A DNA stretch of 64,000 nt from Bigelowiella natans CCMP2755 (lineage: Eukaryota > Cercozoa > Chlorarachniophyceae): assembly GCA_000320545.1 (NCBI GenBank), contig ADNK01003331.1:1-64000 (forward strand), given 5' to 3'. Position 1 is the first letter of the stretch; the number at the start of each line of letters is the position of its first letter. The position numbers and the translations under genes were made by a program. Positions 51,738 to 62,880 of this stretch are shown piece after piece. Under the pieces are notes generated by a model, which was not told the origin of the DNA, made no database searches, and was given only the letters and a program-made list of their open reading frames with translations.

Positions 51738-54558
51738 TCACACAAATGTCACCAAAATGCAATTGAAGTGCATCATGCATGACAATTGCAATGCTGTCCA
51801 CGGTGCTTGGGCACACTTGAGCTGATGCGCTGCGCAAAATTTTTTTCCAACGTGTCCTTTGCCGCACCACTCGCACCAATGTTTGTGTCTACTAGAGCTG
51901 CCACTTTTGTGTGGATTGAGGAGTTTCCTGAGCTCTTGGAACCCGGCGTCTGGTGTGACATGATCACTTCGCCTGCCAAGTGTCTGAAAACAACTGTGAA
52001 AAAACGCCAAATTTTTCCGTTCAAGTGCGTCTGTCCTAGCAAATTTCAGCCCGCCTGAGCAAGCTGTCAGCTTCTGAACCTCATCAGATGAGTCATCAGA
52101 ATCCACGTTTGATTCAATTGGTCCAGGATTCTCTGAAAAACAGTTGGAATGAGCAGCACTTCTTCCACATTGCTCCCCCATGTGATTGACCCAAGTGTGA
52201 GCACAAGGAGTCACAATCGTGCTAGGAAGACCCTTCATCTGCACGTCATCCACACCTGGTTCTCCATTTCCAACAAGCACACACAAACAAAAATTTTCAA
52301 CACGATGATTGTCATGAATTGCACACACACGCACACGCCTCACACCACACGTGTGCATGCGCATGTTGTTCGTTGTTCTCACCCTTCTTCCATGAGCGCC
52401 TCCATGAAATCCGAATGTTCCTTCCACATTTCTTCACAAGTCAGTTCTGGCCCGTCTCCTGGCCAAACCATCAGTCTGCGATGCATTTCAACCCAGCTTC
52501 TTGCCGATTTTTGCAACAGCTCGCCTCTCCCAGGATTGACTTTGTGCAGGCGTTCGAAGTCCCATTCCTCTGAAATCTGCAGCATCTTCGCCATTTTCGG
52601 AGTGGCCCAAGTGAATCCTCCTGCTGCTGATCCATCTTTCACCTCACACGCCTGAACTTGAACTCAGTCGTGTTGAATGGAGCTGCTTGCAAGTCGTTTT
52701 CCATCTGTTTCATGCCCTCCTGAGGGGTGCCTGGCTCTGTGTTTGTGATGTCAGTGAACACGTGAGCTGTGATCTCATCGTGAAGAAACCGAAACACGAG
52801 GTGCATGTTTTCACTCCAGCGACGTTCCATCGGTGCAAATGGAAGAAGATCAATGTGCTGCCTTCCATGCTCTTTGAGAGGTCCCGAGAAGCGCTGCTTT
52901 TCTGCAGCCCACTTCACAGTCATGTCCGCTCGATCCTCAGCATGACAGCAACAGCACAAGCAGTTGTGGTTTTTCAAATGGAAACCAACCACACCGTGGA
53001 TGATTTTCATCCATTTTGCGTCTCCAGTGTGGTGCAGCCTCACTTTCCTCTGGCACCCTTTCCACATGAAGCCATCCTCTTGCAAGTCCTTGAGTTCAGT
53101 GAACAACGGAGTGAGACATTCTTGAAGCATCGGTCCATTTTCATTGCCAACGAGAAGCGCCAACACGCACTGTCTGTCCTCTCTGTGCATTGGGCCCTCA
53201 TTGAGAATTCCAAATTGAAACGTGACAGACTTGAAAGAATTCCCTGTTCCACGCCCATCACCTTCAAGCAGTGTGTCATGCGTCGTGCAATTTTCGAGCC
53301 CTCGATGCTCAAAAATGTGCTTGAAACACTTCTCTGGATGCACCACGAAATGCTTTGCATCATGAGATGTGTCAAACTTGGACTTTGTGGCCAAATTCAT
53401 TTCACTTTGCACTTTCTTGACCGAGTGCGTGGAAGGAACAGCATGCGAGAGCATTCGAACTTCGTGGAGTTTTTTTTTGGATGGTCCACTGTCAACCAAG
53501 TGCAAAAACTTGCCAACCACATTGGCTGCTTTGGTGCCTTTTCGAAAAGCCACCTTCACGGAGCATTCTTCTTCAACAGCGAATTCCAATGCTCCACATC
53601 CACAGAGCTGTGTGCACCATTTTTCTGCTGCCCGAGATGTCAAGCGAGAGATTTCAGATTCTGCTGCTTTCCGGCGCGCAATCAAAGCGGTGCGTTTGAT
53701 TTTGGAATCATCCTTTGGCTTGCGTTTTGGACCCATGATCAAACACGAACTCCCCATTTTTTGCTTCATTGAAGAGAGCTTGGCTCGAATTTTCTTCGAA
53801 GCCCTGCCTCTGCATTTGGAACGATCTGATGCCACTTGATGGTTCTTTTGTGCAGAAGACTTCGATGCCTGGAGTTGGATGGAGAGCTGAGTGGCTTTGC
53901 TGTTGAGGGATGACAGACGCTTTTCCGACTTGGACTTCTGAGCCTTGAGCTTGGAGCTGCACAGCACCCATCGTTTTTTGTCGGCGATCGACATCTCTGA
54001 CAATGCCGAGTTTCAGCACTTCTGTTTCTTTTCTGAGAGCCTCAACTTTTTCTGTGAGCTTCCTCGCTTTGGCTCTGGATGCAGTGGCTGAAGCAATGGC
54101 ATCGGTGCGCTGCATCACTGTTTCCTGCTGCTCTTTTTGGGCGCGCACAAGCTCTTTTGGATTTTCAATTTTTCTAGCTGCCTCTTTGGCCGACCTTCTC
54201 TCTTTTTGCTCAGCTTCAATTCAATGTCAAGTTCGTCAGATTTTTTTTTTGCCTCATGAACCTCCGACATTGCCTCGGTGGCTTTCTCTTTCCACCTCGA
54301 AACCGCAGGGCTCGAAGAATGAAGTTCGGCTGACTTTCCACCTCGAAACCGCAGGGCTCGAAGAATGAAGTTCGGCTGACATCTTTTTTGATTTTTTTCC
54401 GGAAGCACAATTGCCATCACAGTTGTGCCTGGCACCAAGCAAAGGGTCTTCTCGTGGGTTTTCGCCATGATGTCCCTTGTGTTCGAAGGACACGATCCTT
54501 CGCAATGTCGAAATCCCGCCCGAAGCTGGGGGAACGTCTGCTCAGAATGTGCAAGCAA
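51738..54558 (-). pseudogene. Degenerate transposase-like gene with frame breaks
   Basis: Successive minus-strand frames appear to belong to one protein broken by shifts near 54150, 54000, 52640 and 52400. The N-terminus is a Lys/Glu-rich coiled coil. The longest intact piece (54003-52639, 454 residues) contains LLEGDGRGTGNSFKSV, then CVLALLVGNENGPMLQECL, HHTGDAKWMKIIHGVVGFH, NHNCLCCCCHAED and LLPFAPMERRWSENMHLVFR. This order, an acidic GDG, a later GD-K, a Cys cluster and then an RxxxNxHL-like stretch, resembles uncharacterised DDE/RNase H-fold transposase-like proteins I recall from animal and protist genomes. The family assignment is tentative. The last frame (52427-51738) has a zinc-binding-like stretch, WCEWCGKGHVGKKFC. 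A 46-base tandem duplication at 54289-54380 disrupts the N-terminal part. The breaks are real inactivation or assembly errors; I cannot tell which. Confidence 0.5.
54289..54380. repeat. Tandem 46-base duplication in the transposase-like gene
   Basis: Units of TTTCCACCTCGAAACCGCAG plus 26 more bases start at 54289 and 54335. Because 46 is not a multiple of three, the duplication itself shifts the reading frame. Confidence 0.95.
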
Positions 54559-54848
54559 GCGTCATGAAATCAACAAACTGACACCGAAAACTCTGCAAAC
54601 AATCAAAACACAATTCTCTTTTTCTCTCGCAAGAGAGATTGAATCGAACACTGCATTTTTGTCGAACCTTGTGTTCTCCTGCTCGAAGCAGGGAAAGCAA
54701 TTTCACCAGGTTCATCGCCTCTTCCACGACCATGAGAGCCCTCCACCCCATTGCAGGCGCCTCCGAACTTTCAAGTGAAAAAAAAAATGTCAACAAGTGT
54801 TGATTCGGATGTTTTTTTTTGCGTGATTTCACCTGAGCGAATTTTCAA
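54559..54848. promoter_or_regulatory. Divergent spacer of element D
   Basis: About 290 bases lie between the starts of the two oppositely oriented tracts of the element. It probably holds both promoters. No specific site was recognised. Confidence 0.35.
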
Positions 54849-55990
54849 ATGAAAGACATTTGGCACAGCGGTGGGTGGGTGTTCACCCCAACGTGTCAAT
54901 TCGAGCAAGCAATGAGGGGAGATGGGGCCCGAGCTCGGATTGCACGGAGCCGAGGCATCCCAAGGGCGCTTCGCCTGGCAGCAGAGCAAAGGGAAGAATC
55001 AACATTGAAAAATGCCCTGCTGTCAATTCGAAGATGCGAAAAAAAACTCCAAGCGAGGGAGAATCGTCGTCATCTCAAGCGCAGGATTTCACGCAAAACG
55101 TGCAAGACGCTTTTCGAGGAGAAACAAAGTTGCAAATGCGACAGACACGGACCAGGGGCCATGATCAACAATGCAGTGTTTGGATCACAGCAGGCATTGA
55201 AAAGATGCACCCTTGGGAAAAGAGCCACAGCTTCTTTCAGTCTTCCCATCTCGAAGGAACACTTTCTCCAACTTTGGAAAGGATGCGCGAAGGTGGAGAT
55301 GATGTCCATCATGGAGAGCAATGACACAGAAGGTGTCCTGTCAGCAACCATGGATGGTGAGAGGCAATGAGACACGTCGAATGAGCTGGCAGAAGCACTT
55401 GGAATTGAGCCAAACGAGGGAAATTGGGTGATTCGCAGAATGTGTGGATTGGACCCTTTGAAGAGGAGAGATTGCAGTTGCATTCACGTTCAAAAGTCTC
55501 ACGCTGATGAAAAAAACACAAAGGTGACGTGGAAGAGTCAAACACTTCGACAGATTGACATTCGAGGGACGGAAAGGGTTGCATCGAAGAGCAGAATGAC
55601 ATTTCGTTTTCCTGGAAACGTTGCGCCTTGCTCAACTGAATTGAATGCTGAACAAAGGCCAAAGTGTCAGGAGCTCAACGCCAAGAAAGCTGAGAAAGCT
55701 TCCAAAAGGTGAGTTGATTGTTGAAACTGGTCAAAGCAACATTCACCACTCAATCTGTGATGCGTTTGATCAGAAATCGGAAGAGGAAGAAAAAATCTTC
55801 TTCGAACCAGCAGCTTGCACACATCAATGAGCATCGAGTTAGATCGTCCCAGCCTGTGGTGATGGCACCAAGTGTCAGTCAGAAGCGAAGTTTCATTGAC
55901 AAAACCATCAGAGGCAAGGTTCCTGCTGCTTTTTGTGTTGCTGTGTCTGTCACAAATGAGCTCGAGGCTCAGCTCGAAGCGAACATGTGA
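54849..55990 (+). CDS. Unrecognised plus-strand gene tract of element D
   Basis: Three consecutive intronless frames (54849-55370, 55428-55712, 55718-55990) on the plus strand. The first begins MKDIWHSGGWVFTPTC and contains a basic coiled-coil segment (RRCEKKLQARENRRHLKRR) and later CKCDRHGPGAMINN. The second contains ELAEALGIEPNEGNWVIRRM (reading in from about 55383) and FRFPGNVAPCSTELNAEQR. They may be one protein with frame breaks. No family was recognised. Confidence 0.4.
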
Positions 55991-56650
55991 CAGCATTGCT
56001 GAGCCAGCACGCTCATGCTGATTTCTGGGCTTCCACAGCTAGCTTTGTGACCCAAACATGGCAAACATGGAGAAATGTGATTGATGATGTGTTTCAAAAC
56101 AGCTGCGCTGCGATCACATCAGCGCTGCGATCGATTTTCATGCTGCTGCGTTGCTGGTGTAGTGCTAGCGGTAGCACAAATTGACATCCGTCGACATGTG
56201 CATGTTGCTGTCCAGCTAGCTAGCTCCAGAGCTGTGCCAGCTGTGGCTAGCTAGCTGGTGTAGCTGTGTCCGCTCTGACCAGCGTAGCTAGCTAGCATCA
56301 TCTAGTCATTGCAGTCATTCCTCCATTCAGCCATCCAAATGTGGAAATCTGTGTGCTTTGTCATCATCATCATCATCATCATCATGCATCATTGGTGCAT
56401 GCGCTGGCACAATGATGGTCATCACATCTAGACATCTGTCTCGACATGTGCTCTAGCGTTTGCGCCATGCCATGCAATGTGTGTTGATGCATGCATGAGT
56501 GACAATGGCATTGTTTTTGTGCAAAATCTTGGCGTGCTACTGTCACGTACGTGAAAATCTGTGTCATCGCACAACATGCCAGCACTAGAACATGCGAGTA
56601 TTCATCGAAGCTACATGCGCATGCACGTCACAGGCTAGCAGGTAGAGCTC

Positions 56651-56890
56651 ACTAAAGACACAGTAAACATAATCTAGTTATGTGCATTGTGCATGTACAT
56701 TGTACATGCACATGTCTACAAATGTGCCAGAGTTATTTAGGGGTGTTCGAACTGATGAATTCATCAAACAAGGGACTGTGACAATGAGAAACAACGACAT
56801 TGCAAGTAATCTTTTAAGTGTTAATAACATCATAGTTGCATGTTGCATGCGCATCTGGCCATCTACAATCAAACGCAAACCGTATCGTAG
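56651..56890. other. Spacer between element D and PPT1
   Basis: Short unique sequence with a TGTACAT/ATGTACA palindromic stretch near 56690-56710. No gene was recognised. Confidence 0.4.
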
Positions 56891-57246
56891 TTATTCTGAG
56901 TTAACAATATACTTGTCAATCCATCCGAACAAATCTTGCTCCGAAAACTGCAAATGGTTTCCCGGGGTGCTCTCGAAAGCAATTTTCCCCGATTCGTCTG
57001 CAGTTTTGAGGCCGAAGAGATCCTTGGTGTACCATTCAGTCTCCTTCATGGTAAGAACTTTCTTCCGAGCCCCATCCTCAAAGTGTCCCCACCATTCCCC
57101 TTCATTTGGGAACACCATTGTATCGCCCATAGCCTTCACCATAACGAATTTGTTTGTTTTCCCGAAGTTTTCATTGTAAGTGGCATTAGTTGTCTGACCG
57201 ATTAAAAACCAAGGATATTTTCAGAATGGAATGAACGATAGGTATG

Positions 57247-57279
<33 letters not shown>

Positions 57280-59037
57280 ACAGTAGTAGTAATAATAGTC
57301 GTATAAGGACAAGTAAACGAACTACCAATCCCTCGTTATTCCAATCTGCGAGTTCAGAATATTTCTTAAACGCTTGGCTCTGTACCTGTAATCAGCAGAG
57401 CAGGGAAATTGCAAAAGATGCATGCCATTATAGAGTTATAAATTTAAGAAAGACGACGCCGGGAGCATTGCGGACTAAAGTGTGCCAGAATTAATGTGTT
57501 TTAGTGTATATAATTTGCTATTGTATCTACATTTCTGTGTAGTGTGTGTGAGTTGAAAGTGCATAATAGCTTTATGGTGACTGAATTCTACACACCCTTG
57601 TTGGATCCCGGAAATAATCAACTTGAAAGAGCATATTTTGCGTGACAGGGTTGTATGCAGCATCTCCACACGCAGAAGCAATTGCTTTGCAAATGACGTT
57701 CTTGCTGGGGTCACATTGAGGAAATCTGAGGATTAGATAAATTGTAAAATTGGGTGGACCAATAATGCTGTAATATTATATATATATCATAATATTCATA
57801 ATTCATTCAAAATTACAGCACTTCGCAAAATTTGAGTATGAATACTGAAATTTAATTTGTGTCCTTCGAGGAAAAAAAACACGGAATGTTCTTTATTTCT
57901 TGTGAATTTTCCTCATAGTGCTTACTAATACCCTGCCACTCCAGAAACAGTTCCGTGAACATGAATGACGGCATTGACGGGAGGATCATTGTACTTTTGG
58001 ATGTATCCTATGATTGAAACACATCATATTTTACTAAGCTAGTTCCTTTAGAATTCAATTTTAACCGATAGAGTGTCAAAAAATTATGGACGGTGCATTC
58101 GAATGAATCCCTGGTGTCATAAAATAAGATATGTAGAATAATAATACTTAAATCCAACATTCAGACGAATATCGATAAGCTTTGTTGTAGCGAGAACTTG
58201 CCGTACAGCGAGACAAAATCATCGATATTTCAGTCATAGTTTGTAATATCTTGAAAAGGATACTACTATATTGATGGATTGATGCTAAAACAGGGAAAGT
58301 AATGCATTATTTCCCGTTTTTCTTCTTCTACCTCGAAGAACGCTGTTTCCTTGACTGAATCCGAATGCATTGAACCCATTTGCAAGTTTGGGGTCGGCAC
58401 GGACTTTTTCTGCAAAAATCTCAACGTTCTTGTTCATGGTCATGAAAAAGCCATGGATTGTATCCGTCGGTTGGTTGTCGCCTTTACATATAGGATTCCG
58501 ATTTAAATAATAATGATACCGCTGTGACGAAAACGTTAGCGATTTTTCATCTGTGCAGGTTGCGTGTCTTCCCAATCGCTTTCGAGTTTACCCCTCCATC
58601 TAGAAAACATACCCGTTGGAATGCACGTGGAGTATACTCCTGCATGTTTTCCGGCGTCTGCAGTGATCCTTAATTGATGTAAAATATCATTATCAGATGA
58701 AATGTTCTAGGAACATAGGAAAAGGCTTCACTCTAAGCAACCTTTTCATTCCCGGATTGAAACAGGAATCTCCCATCCCGTGCGCGAAGACAAAGGGTAG
58801 CACGTCAGCAGCTTTGCCACCCTGCTTCTGAACTCGTGCTTCGAGTTTGTAGTTCGTTTTATTCATTGCCGGGATGTCTACAATGCTTGCGATGGGGGAC
58901 GACCGAATCATTTCTGCCAACACTTCCGGCGAATGCTCCCAAAGTTCAAGAACATCAAGCAAAGGATGATGATTTTCCTCCGCAAGTTGTGCGAGGGGGA
59001 GGATTGGCAAGAGGAGGAAGGCAGGGAGAAGGTACAT
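56891..59037 (-). CDS. PPT1: Palmitoyl-protein thioesterase 1 (lysosomal-type)
   Basis: This enzyme removes thioester-linked fatty acyl groups from cysteines of proteins in lysosome-like compartments. Exon 1 (from 59037) has a signal peptide (MYLLPAFLLLPILPLAQL) and reaches VFAHGMGDSCFNPGMK. Exon 2 (about 58615-58670) reads ITADAGKHAGVYSTCIPTG. Exon 3 (about 58335-58480) ends FNAFGFSQGNSVLRG with the nucleophile Ser in GFSQG. Later exons read YIQKYNDPPVNAVIHVHG (about 57940-58005), PQCDPSKNVICKAIASACGD through FQVDYFRDPT (about 57595-57720), VQSQAFKKYSELADWNNEG (about 57325-57390), and the last exon FVMVKAMGDTMVFPNEGEWW to IDKYIVNSE (stop at 56891). It has the catalytic Asp in MGDTMV and the His in GNHLQ. 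All triad residues are present and the order matches PPT1 throughout. Confidence 0.92.
57246..57298. repeat. (TAG)n in a PPT1 intron
   Basis: A TAG trinucleotide run in the intron before the last PPT1 exon. Confidence 0.95.
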
Positions 59038-59681
59038 GGCCGTAGGGGGTAGAGGAAGGATTTGTCATTAGGACAAAGCGACATCGCAGTCAAATCGATT
59101 TGGTAAAAAATAGAGGGCATTTCCATAACTTTAACAACTATATCTTAATGGTCCCCCCTTCGTATTTTTGCTAGATCTATTTCGGCAAAACCGCCAAAAA
59201 TCGGATTTTCCACGTGCGAAGAAGTGTGTTATTATTATTTACTCGTAGATCTACCTGGATCTGATAATAAATGAACAATCAACTATCTGCTCTCCGGTTA
59301 GATCTAGATCTAGTCCAAAAAAAGTATCCCGTTTTCAGCCTAAAGTGCACACCTTCTTTTTCCTCTTTTGCTATTATACCTGTAGCAACAACAACAAACA
59401 GCAACAAACAACAACTTGGAACATCGGCTGTAGCCAGTACGAGCACCACACAATTTGTTGTCACTATTGTTATTGCTGTTATTGTTGTTGCTGTTGTTAT
59501 CGTTGAGTCATTATTGATAAATTGGAAACCGAATACTTCCTAGATCCAGTACAGACAAGAACATTGGATGATGATGATGATGCGACAAGAACTGACAAAC
59601 TGACGACAGAAAATTATTAAGACATTATTTCATCGTAGTAGGCGACGAGGCAACCACGAATCTCCCCCCCCTCTCGCCACC
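59038..59681. promoter_or_regulatory. Divergent promoter region, PPT1 / GDT1
   Basis: These 644 bases lie between the start codons of PPT1 (minus) and the GDT1-like gene (plus). It contains AGATCTAGATC words near 59300, CAACAA runs and a short GAT run near 59570. No specific promoter element is assigned. Confidence 0.5.
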
Positions 59682-61565
59682 ATGCTCTACACAATAATAT
59701 GCGCGACCGTGGTCGCAGCCTCCACATTATCAAGAGGTAGTATCGGTATTTCCAGAGGGGCAACAATATCACTTCATGGTGCCCCTAGGCAAAGTACCAA
59801 AGTGAGAGCCATGGGGGAGGGACATTCCCCTACAGCAGGCTATTCTACGCTATTGCAAGCAGCTGGATCATCGAGTATTCATCGGTCTCATCCAATTTTA
59901 CCTTCGGTCTCCACTTTTAGTGCTGCTAATATGGCTGCTGCCCCTTCTTCTCCTTTGTATTCTTCGTCGTTGGTAAGCAGCCCAGGGAATTCAGCCAAAG
60001 GATGGCGACTGGAAAAAAGAAGTAGAAGAAGAAGCTCTTCACCTTGGCTCGGGCAGGCCAGAAGTAAGAGCAACGAGGAAGAAATTCACGACAATGGCGA
60101 AACATCTTCAAATCCAGTTGGCTTTGCCGTCGCGACGACGAAGAAACCACGCTCTCCAACTACTACTACTACTACTTTAAAGCTAAATAAAGCTGCGGAT
60201 GTTGCAGGAGCTGCCATGGCTTTAGTTGGATCTTCGATGCTGTACCCATCTCTTGCCAACGCGGAGGCAATAACAGCAACTACTACTGCATTTTCTGGAG
60301 GTTTCTTGCAGGTGATATGTATGTATAATATAAATAATCATATGGAAGTAAATTTACATGTGAGTATGCTTTTACGTGCATACATACGTGCATGAAGTGT
60401 TGACCATAATGATGTTTATCTTTCATCATCTTAAGTGTTGGCCATAATGATTTCTGTCTTTCATCATCTGTGTGTGGGCATCGTAGGCCCTCTCTTTGGT
60501 ATTTGCGTCCGAGATTGGCGACAAAACGTTCTTTATCGCCGCACTACTGGTTGGATTTTATACAACACAGATAGTATTCTGCCATAATAAGCAACACGAT
60601 TTTTCGATACTACTACTTGTGAGAAATCTGCCATAATAAGCAGCACATTTTTAGATACTGCTGGTGAGAAATCGTGGTCGTGAGTCAATTGTTGATGGTG
60701 GAATAGAATGACGATAATAGCAGCAAAGTGGAATAATGTTGAAGTGGTTCCTTGGTGGAATAGAATGACGATAATAGCAGCAAAGTGGAATAATGTTGAA
60801 GTGGTTCCTTCTTGGAATCGACTTCTTGTTGTTGTCCATTTTTCGTGATTCACTAATTTCTCACATTGTGGTTATTAGTCTATGCGATCTTCCCGGTTAC
60901 TTGCCTTTGGAGGCTCGATGTTGGCCTTAATCACAATGACAATTATCTCAGTTCTGATTGGGCAGGTGGTGTACTATAATACAGCTGTACTACGTACGTA
61001 GCCGTATCAGCAATAAAAGAGCTGGAGGTGGTGATGGCGGTGGTGTTGGTGCGTCCACGAAGAAATGGTTTGAACATTGCAATTTCGTAGTAGTAGTATG
61101 TATCTAAAGGAGATAAAAGAATAGAGGCAGCCTACTAGACTGCAAAAGTGACTCAAAGACTGAATAAGAACTACTATGGTCCTCCTCCTCCTCCTCCTCC
61201 TCCTCCTCCTCCTGCTCAGATCTTCCACAATGTTCCTGCTTCACTAACTGGGGGCCTTCCATTAGACGATTATGCAGCAATTGCCTTTCTAGGATACTTT
61301 GGAGTCAAATCTCTCATTGTAACCTGCTGCTGCTGCTGCTGCTGCATAGTGTACTCATTATGTCGTGAGGAGGGAGGGAGAATCTGCTGCCTGCCCTATC
61401 TGGAAATTCTTCTTCAAGTCGAGTTCTTTAATTTGCCTACTATTATATACAGGATGCGTACAATCTGCCGGACGATTCTGCTGGTGTAGATGATGAGCTA
61501 GAGGTAATGATATAATGAGTATTTCAATTCTTTGTGGAAGCACTCTATCCTCCCCCCACTTCTCT

Positions 61566-61627
<62 letters not shown>

Positions 61628-62176
61628 ACTCTGAAAGAGAGAGAGAGAGAGAGAGGCAAAGACCAGTACCTTGTCATAATTATCAGTATTTCAGCTGCTG
61701 CAACGCACACACATGACGACTACTACTTCTCATATACTAACTTCTTTTCCCTCCGTACACACATGACGACTACTACTTCTCATATACTAACTTCTTTCCC
61801 TCCTCTAATAATAAATAAATAGGAGGCTGAAAAGGATGTAGCAGGTACTAAGGGCGATACACAGATTCAGCTGCTCCTCGAAGCATTCACTTTGGTAGCA
61901 CCTAGCAGCATTTATAGATGAGAGTCACCTTATCATTCATCAACCACTTTTATTCCTTACAACACACGTATAATGCTGATGCAATAATTGGAGATAATGA
62001 TGTTGTTTGTGCGTTGTCGTGTGTGTTATCAGGTTTTTACAGCTGAACTTGGAGATCGCTCGTTTCTGGCGACAATCGCTTTGAGCGCAGCACAAAATCC
62101 TGTTATGGTAAGTGAAAATCAACCCTATCCTGCGGCCATTTTACATTCATAAACACAAATGCACACACACAAATGT

Positions 62177-62214
<38 letters not shown>

Positions 62215-62588
62215 TATATATTATTTGTGTGTGTGTGTGTGTGTGTGTACATATGTCGGTATGCTGTAATACTTTCCCTTCCTTATACAATTAGCATTTT
62301 ATAAAAGAAAGAATTATAGACTTTTTCATCATGCCGCAGAGTGAGAGTGATTAGTGTCATCGTTTTGCTGGTGAGTTTTGTTATCTCATTGAAGAAATCT
62401 GTTGGTCGCATCGTATAATGATATTAATAAATTATAATAAAAATAATATTAAGGTTGCATCTGGAGCTATATTAGCTCACAGCCTAGCTACTGGCATCGC
62501 TGTTGCGAGTGGTGCCTTACTCGCAAAATACATCTCAGAGAAGGTTGTCTACCAGTAGAAGATATTACACACACACACACACACACAC

Positions 62589-62670
<82 letters not shown>

Positions 62671-62880
62671 CAATGCAAGCATTTAGTAGTCATTGTAAGA
62701 GATATAGATTGTAGAGAATCCAAACAGTACCCTTTTTCCTTCCCCTCCTCCTCCTCCTCCCCTTTCTCTTCTTCTCAATGTACTTCTCCTTTGTATGTGA
62801 TTGTTGTCAAGGTTGTTGGGTACGTTGGAGGAAGCCTCTTTCTCGCATTTGCTGTCACCACAGCCTTGGGATTATTTTAA
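59682..62880 (+). CDS. GDT1: GDT1/UPF0016 (TMEM165-type) cation/proton antiporter, plastid-targeted
   Basis: This family moves Mn2+/Ca2+ against protons; plant plastid members (PAM71/CMT1 type) supply Mn to photosystem II. Nine exons join in phase 0: 59682-60311, 60487-60549, 60879-60965, 61220-61318, 61453-61503, 61823-61894, 62033-62107, 62454-62543, 62812-62880 (411 residues). The first 200 residues are a signal-like start ([14 protein letters not shown]) plus a long Ser/Thr/Arg-rich transit-like region with a second hydrophobic patch ending [10 protein letters not shown]. The two family signature motifs are present: SEIGDKTFF in exon 2 and AELGDRSFL in exon 7, each followed by membrane segments ([39 protein letters not shown]). 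An acidic loop (exons 5-6) separates the two halves. The N-terminal layout suggests a secondary-plastid membrane location. Confidence 0.92.
60697..60810. repeat. Tandem 57-base duplication
   Basis: Two copies of a 57-base unit beginning GGTGGAATAGAATGACGATA start at 60697 and 60754, in the GDT1 intron between exons 2 and 3. A looser duplicated pair (CTGCCATAATAAGCA...) lies just upstream at about 60580-60670. Confidence 0.9.
61561..61655. repeat. (CT)n(CA)n(GA)n in a GDT1 intron
   Basis: A compound dinucleotide run. CA/TA/GT runs also occur at about 62180-62250 and 62563-62668 in later introns of the gene. Confidence 0.95.
61706..61803. repeat. Tandem 50-base duplication
   Basis: Two copies with period 50 (ACACATGACGACTACTACTT onward) immediately precede the acceptor of GDT1 exon 6. 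Confidence 0.9.

Larger units (their letters stand above)
51000..56650. mobile_element. Intronless element with two divergent gene tracts (D)
   Basis: The block has texture unlike the host genes: no microsatellites until a short ATC run at about 56362, and GCTAGC/GCATGC-rich ends (51120-51500 and 56200-56300). It carries long open frames without introns, a minus-strand tract (51738-54558) with transposase-like features and a plus-strand tract (54849-55990), facing away from each other across about 290 bases. No clear terminal inverted repeats or target-site duplications were found by eye, so the ends are approximate. Confidence 0.6.

Noticed and set aside
52687-53772. 361-residue plus-strand frame
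   Set aside because: Antisense to the transposase-like segment; the minus strand carries the motif-like GDG/GD-K/Cys pattern and coiled coil, the plus frame carries none.
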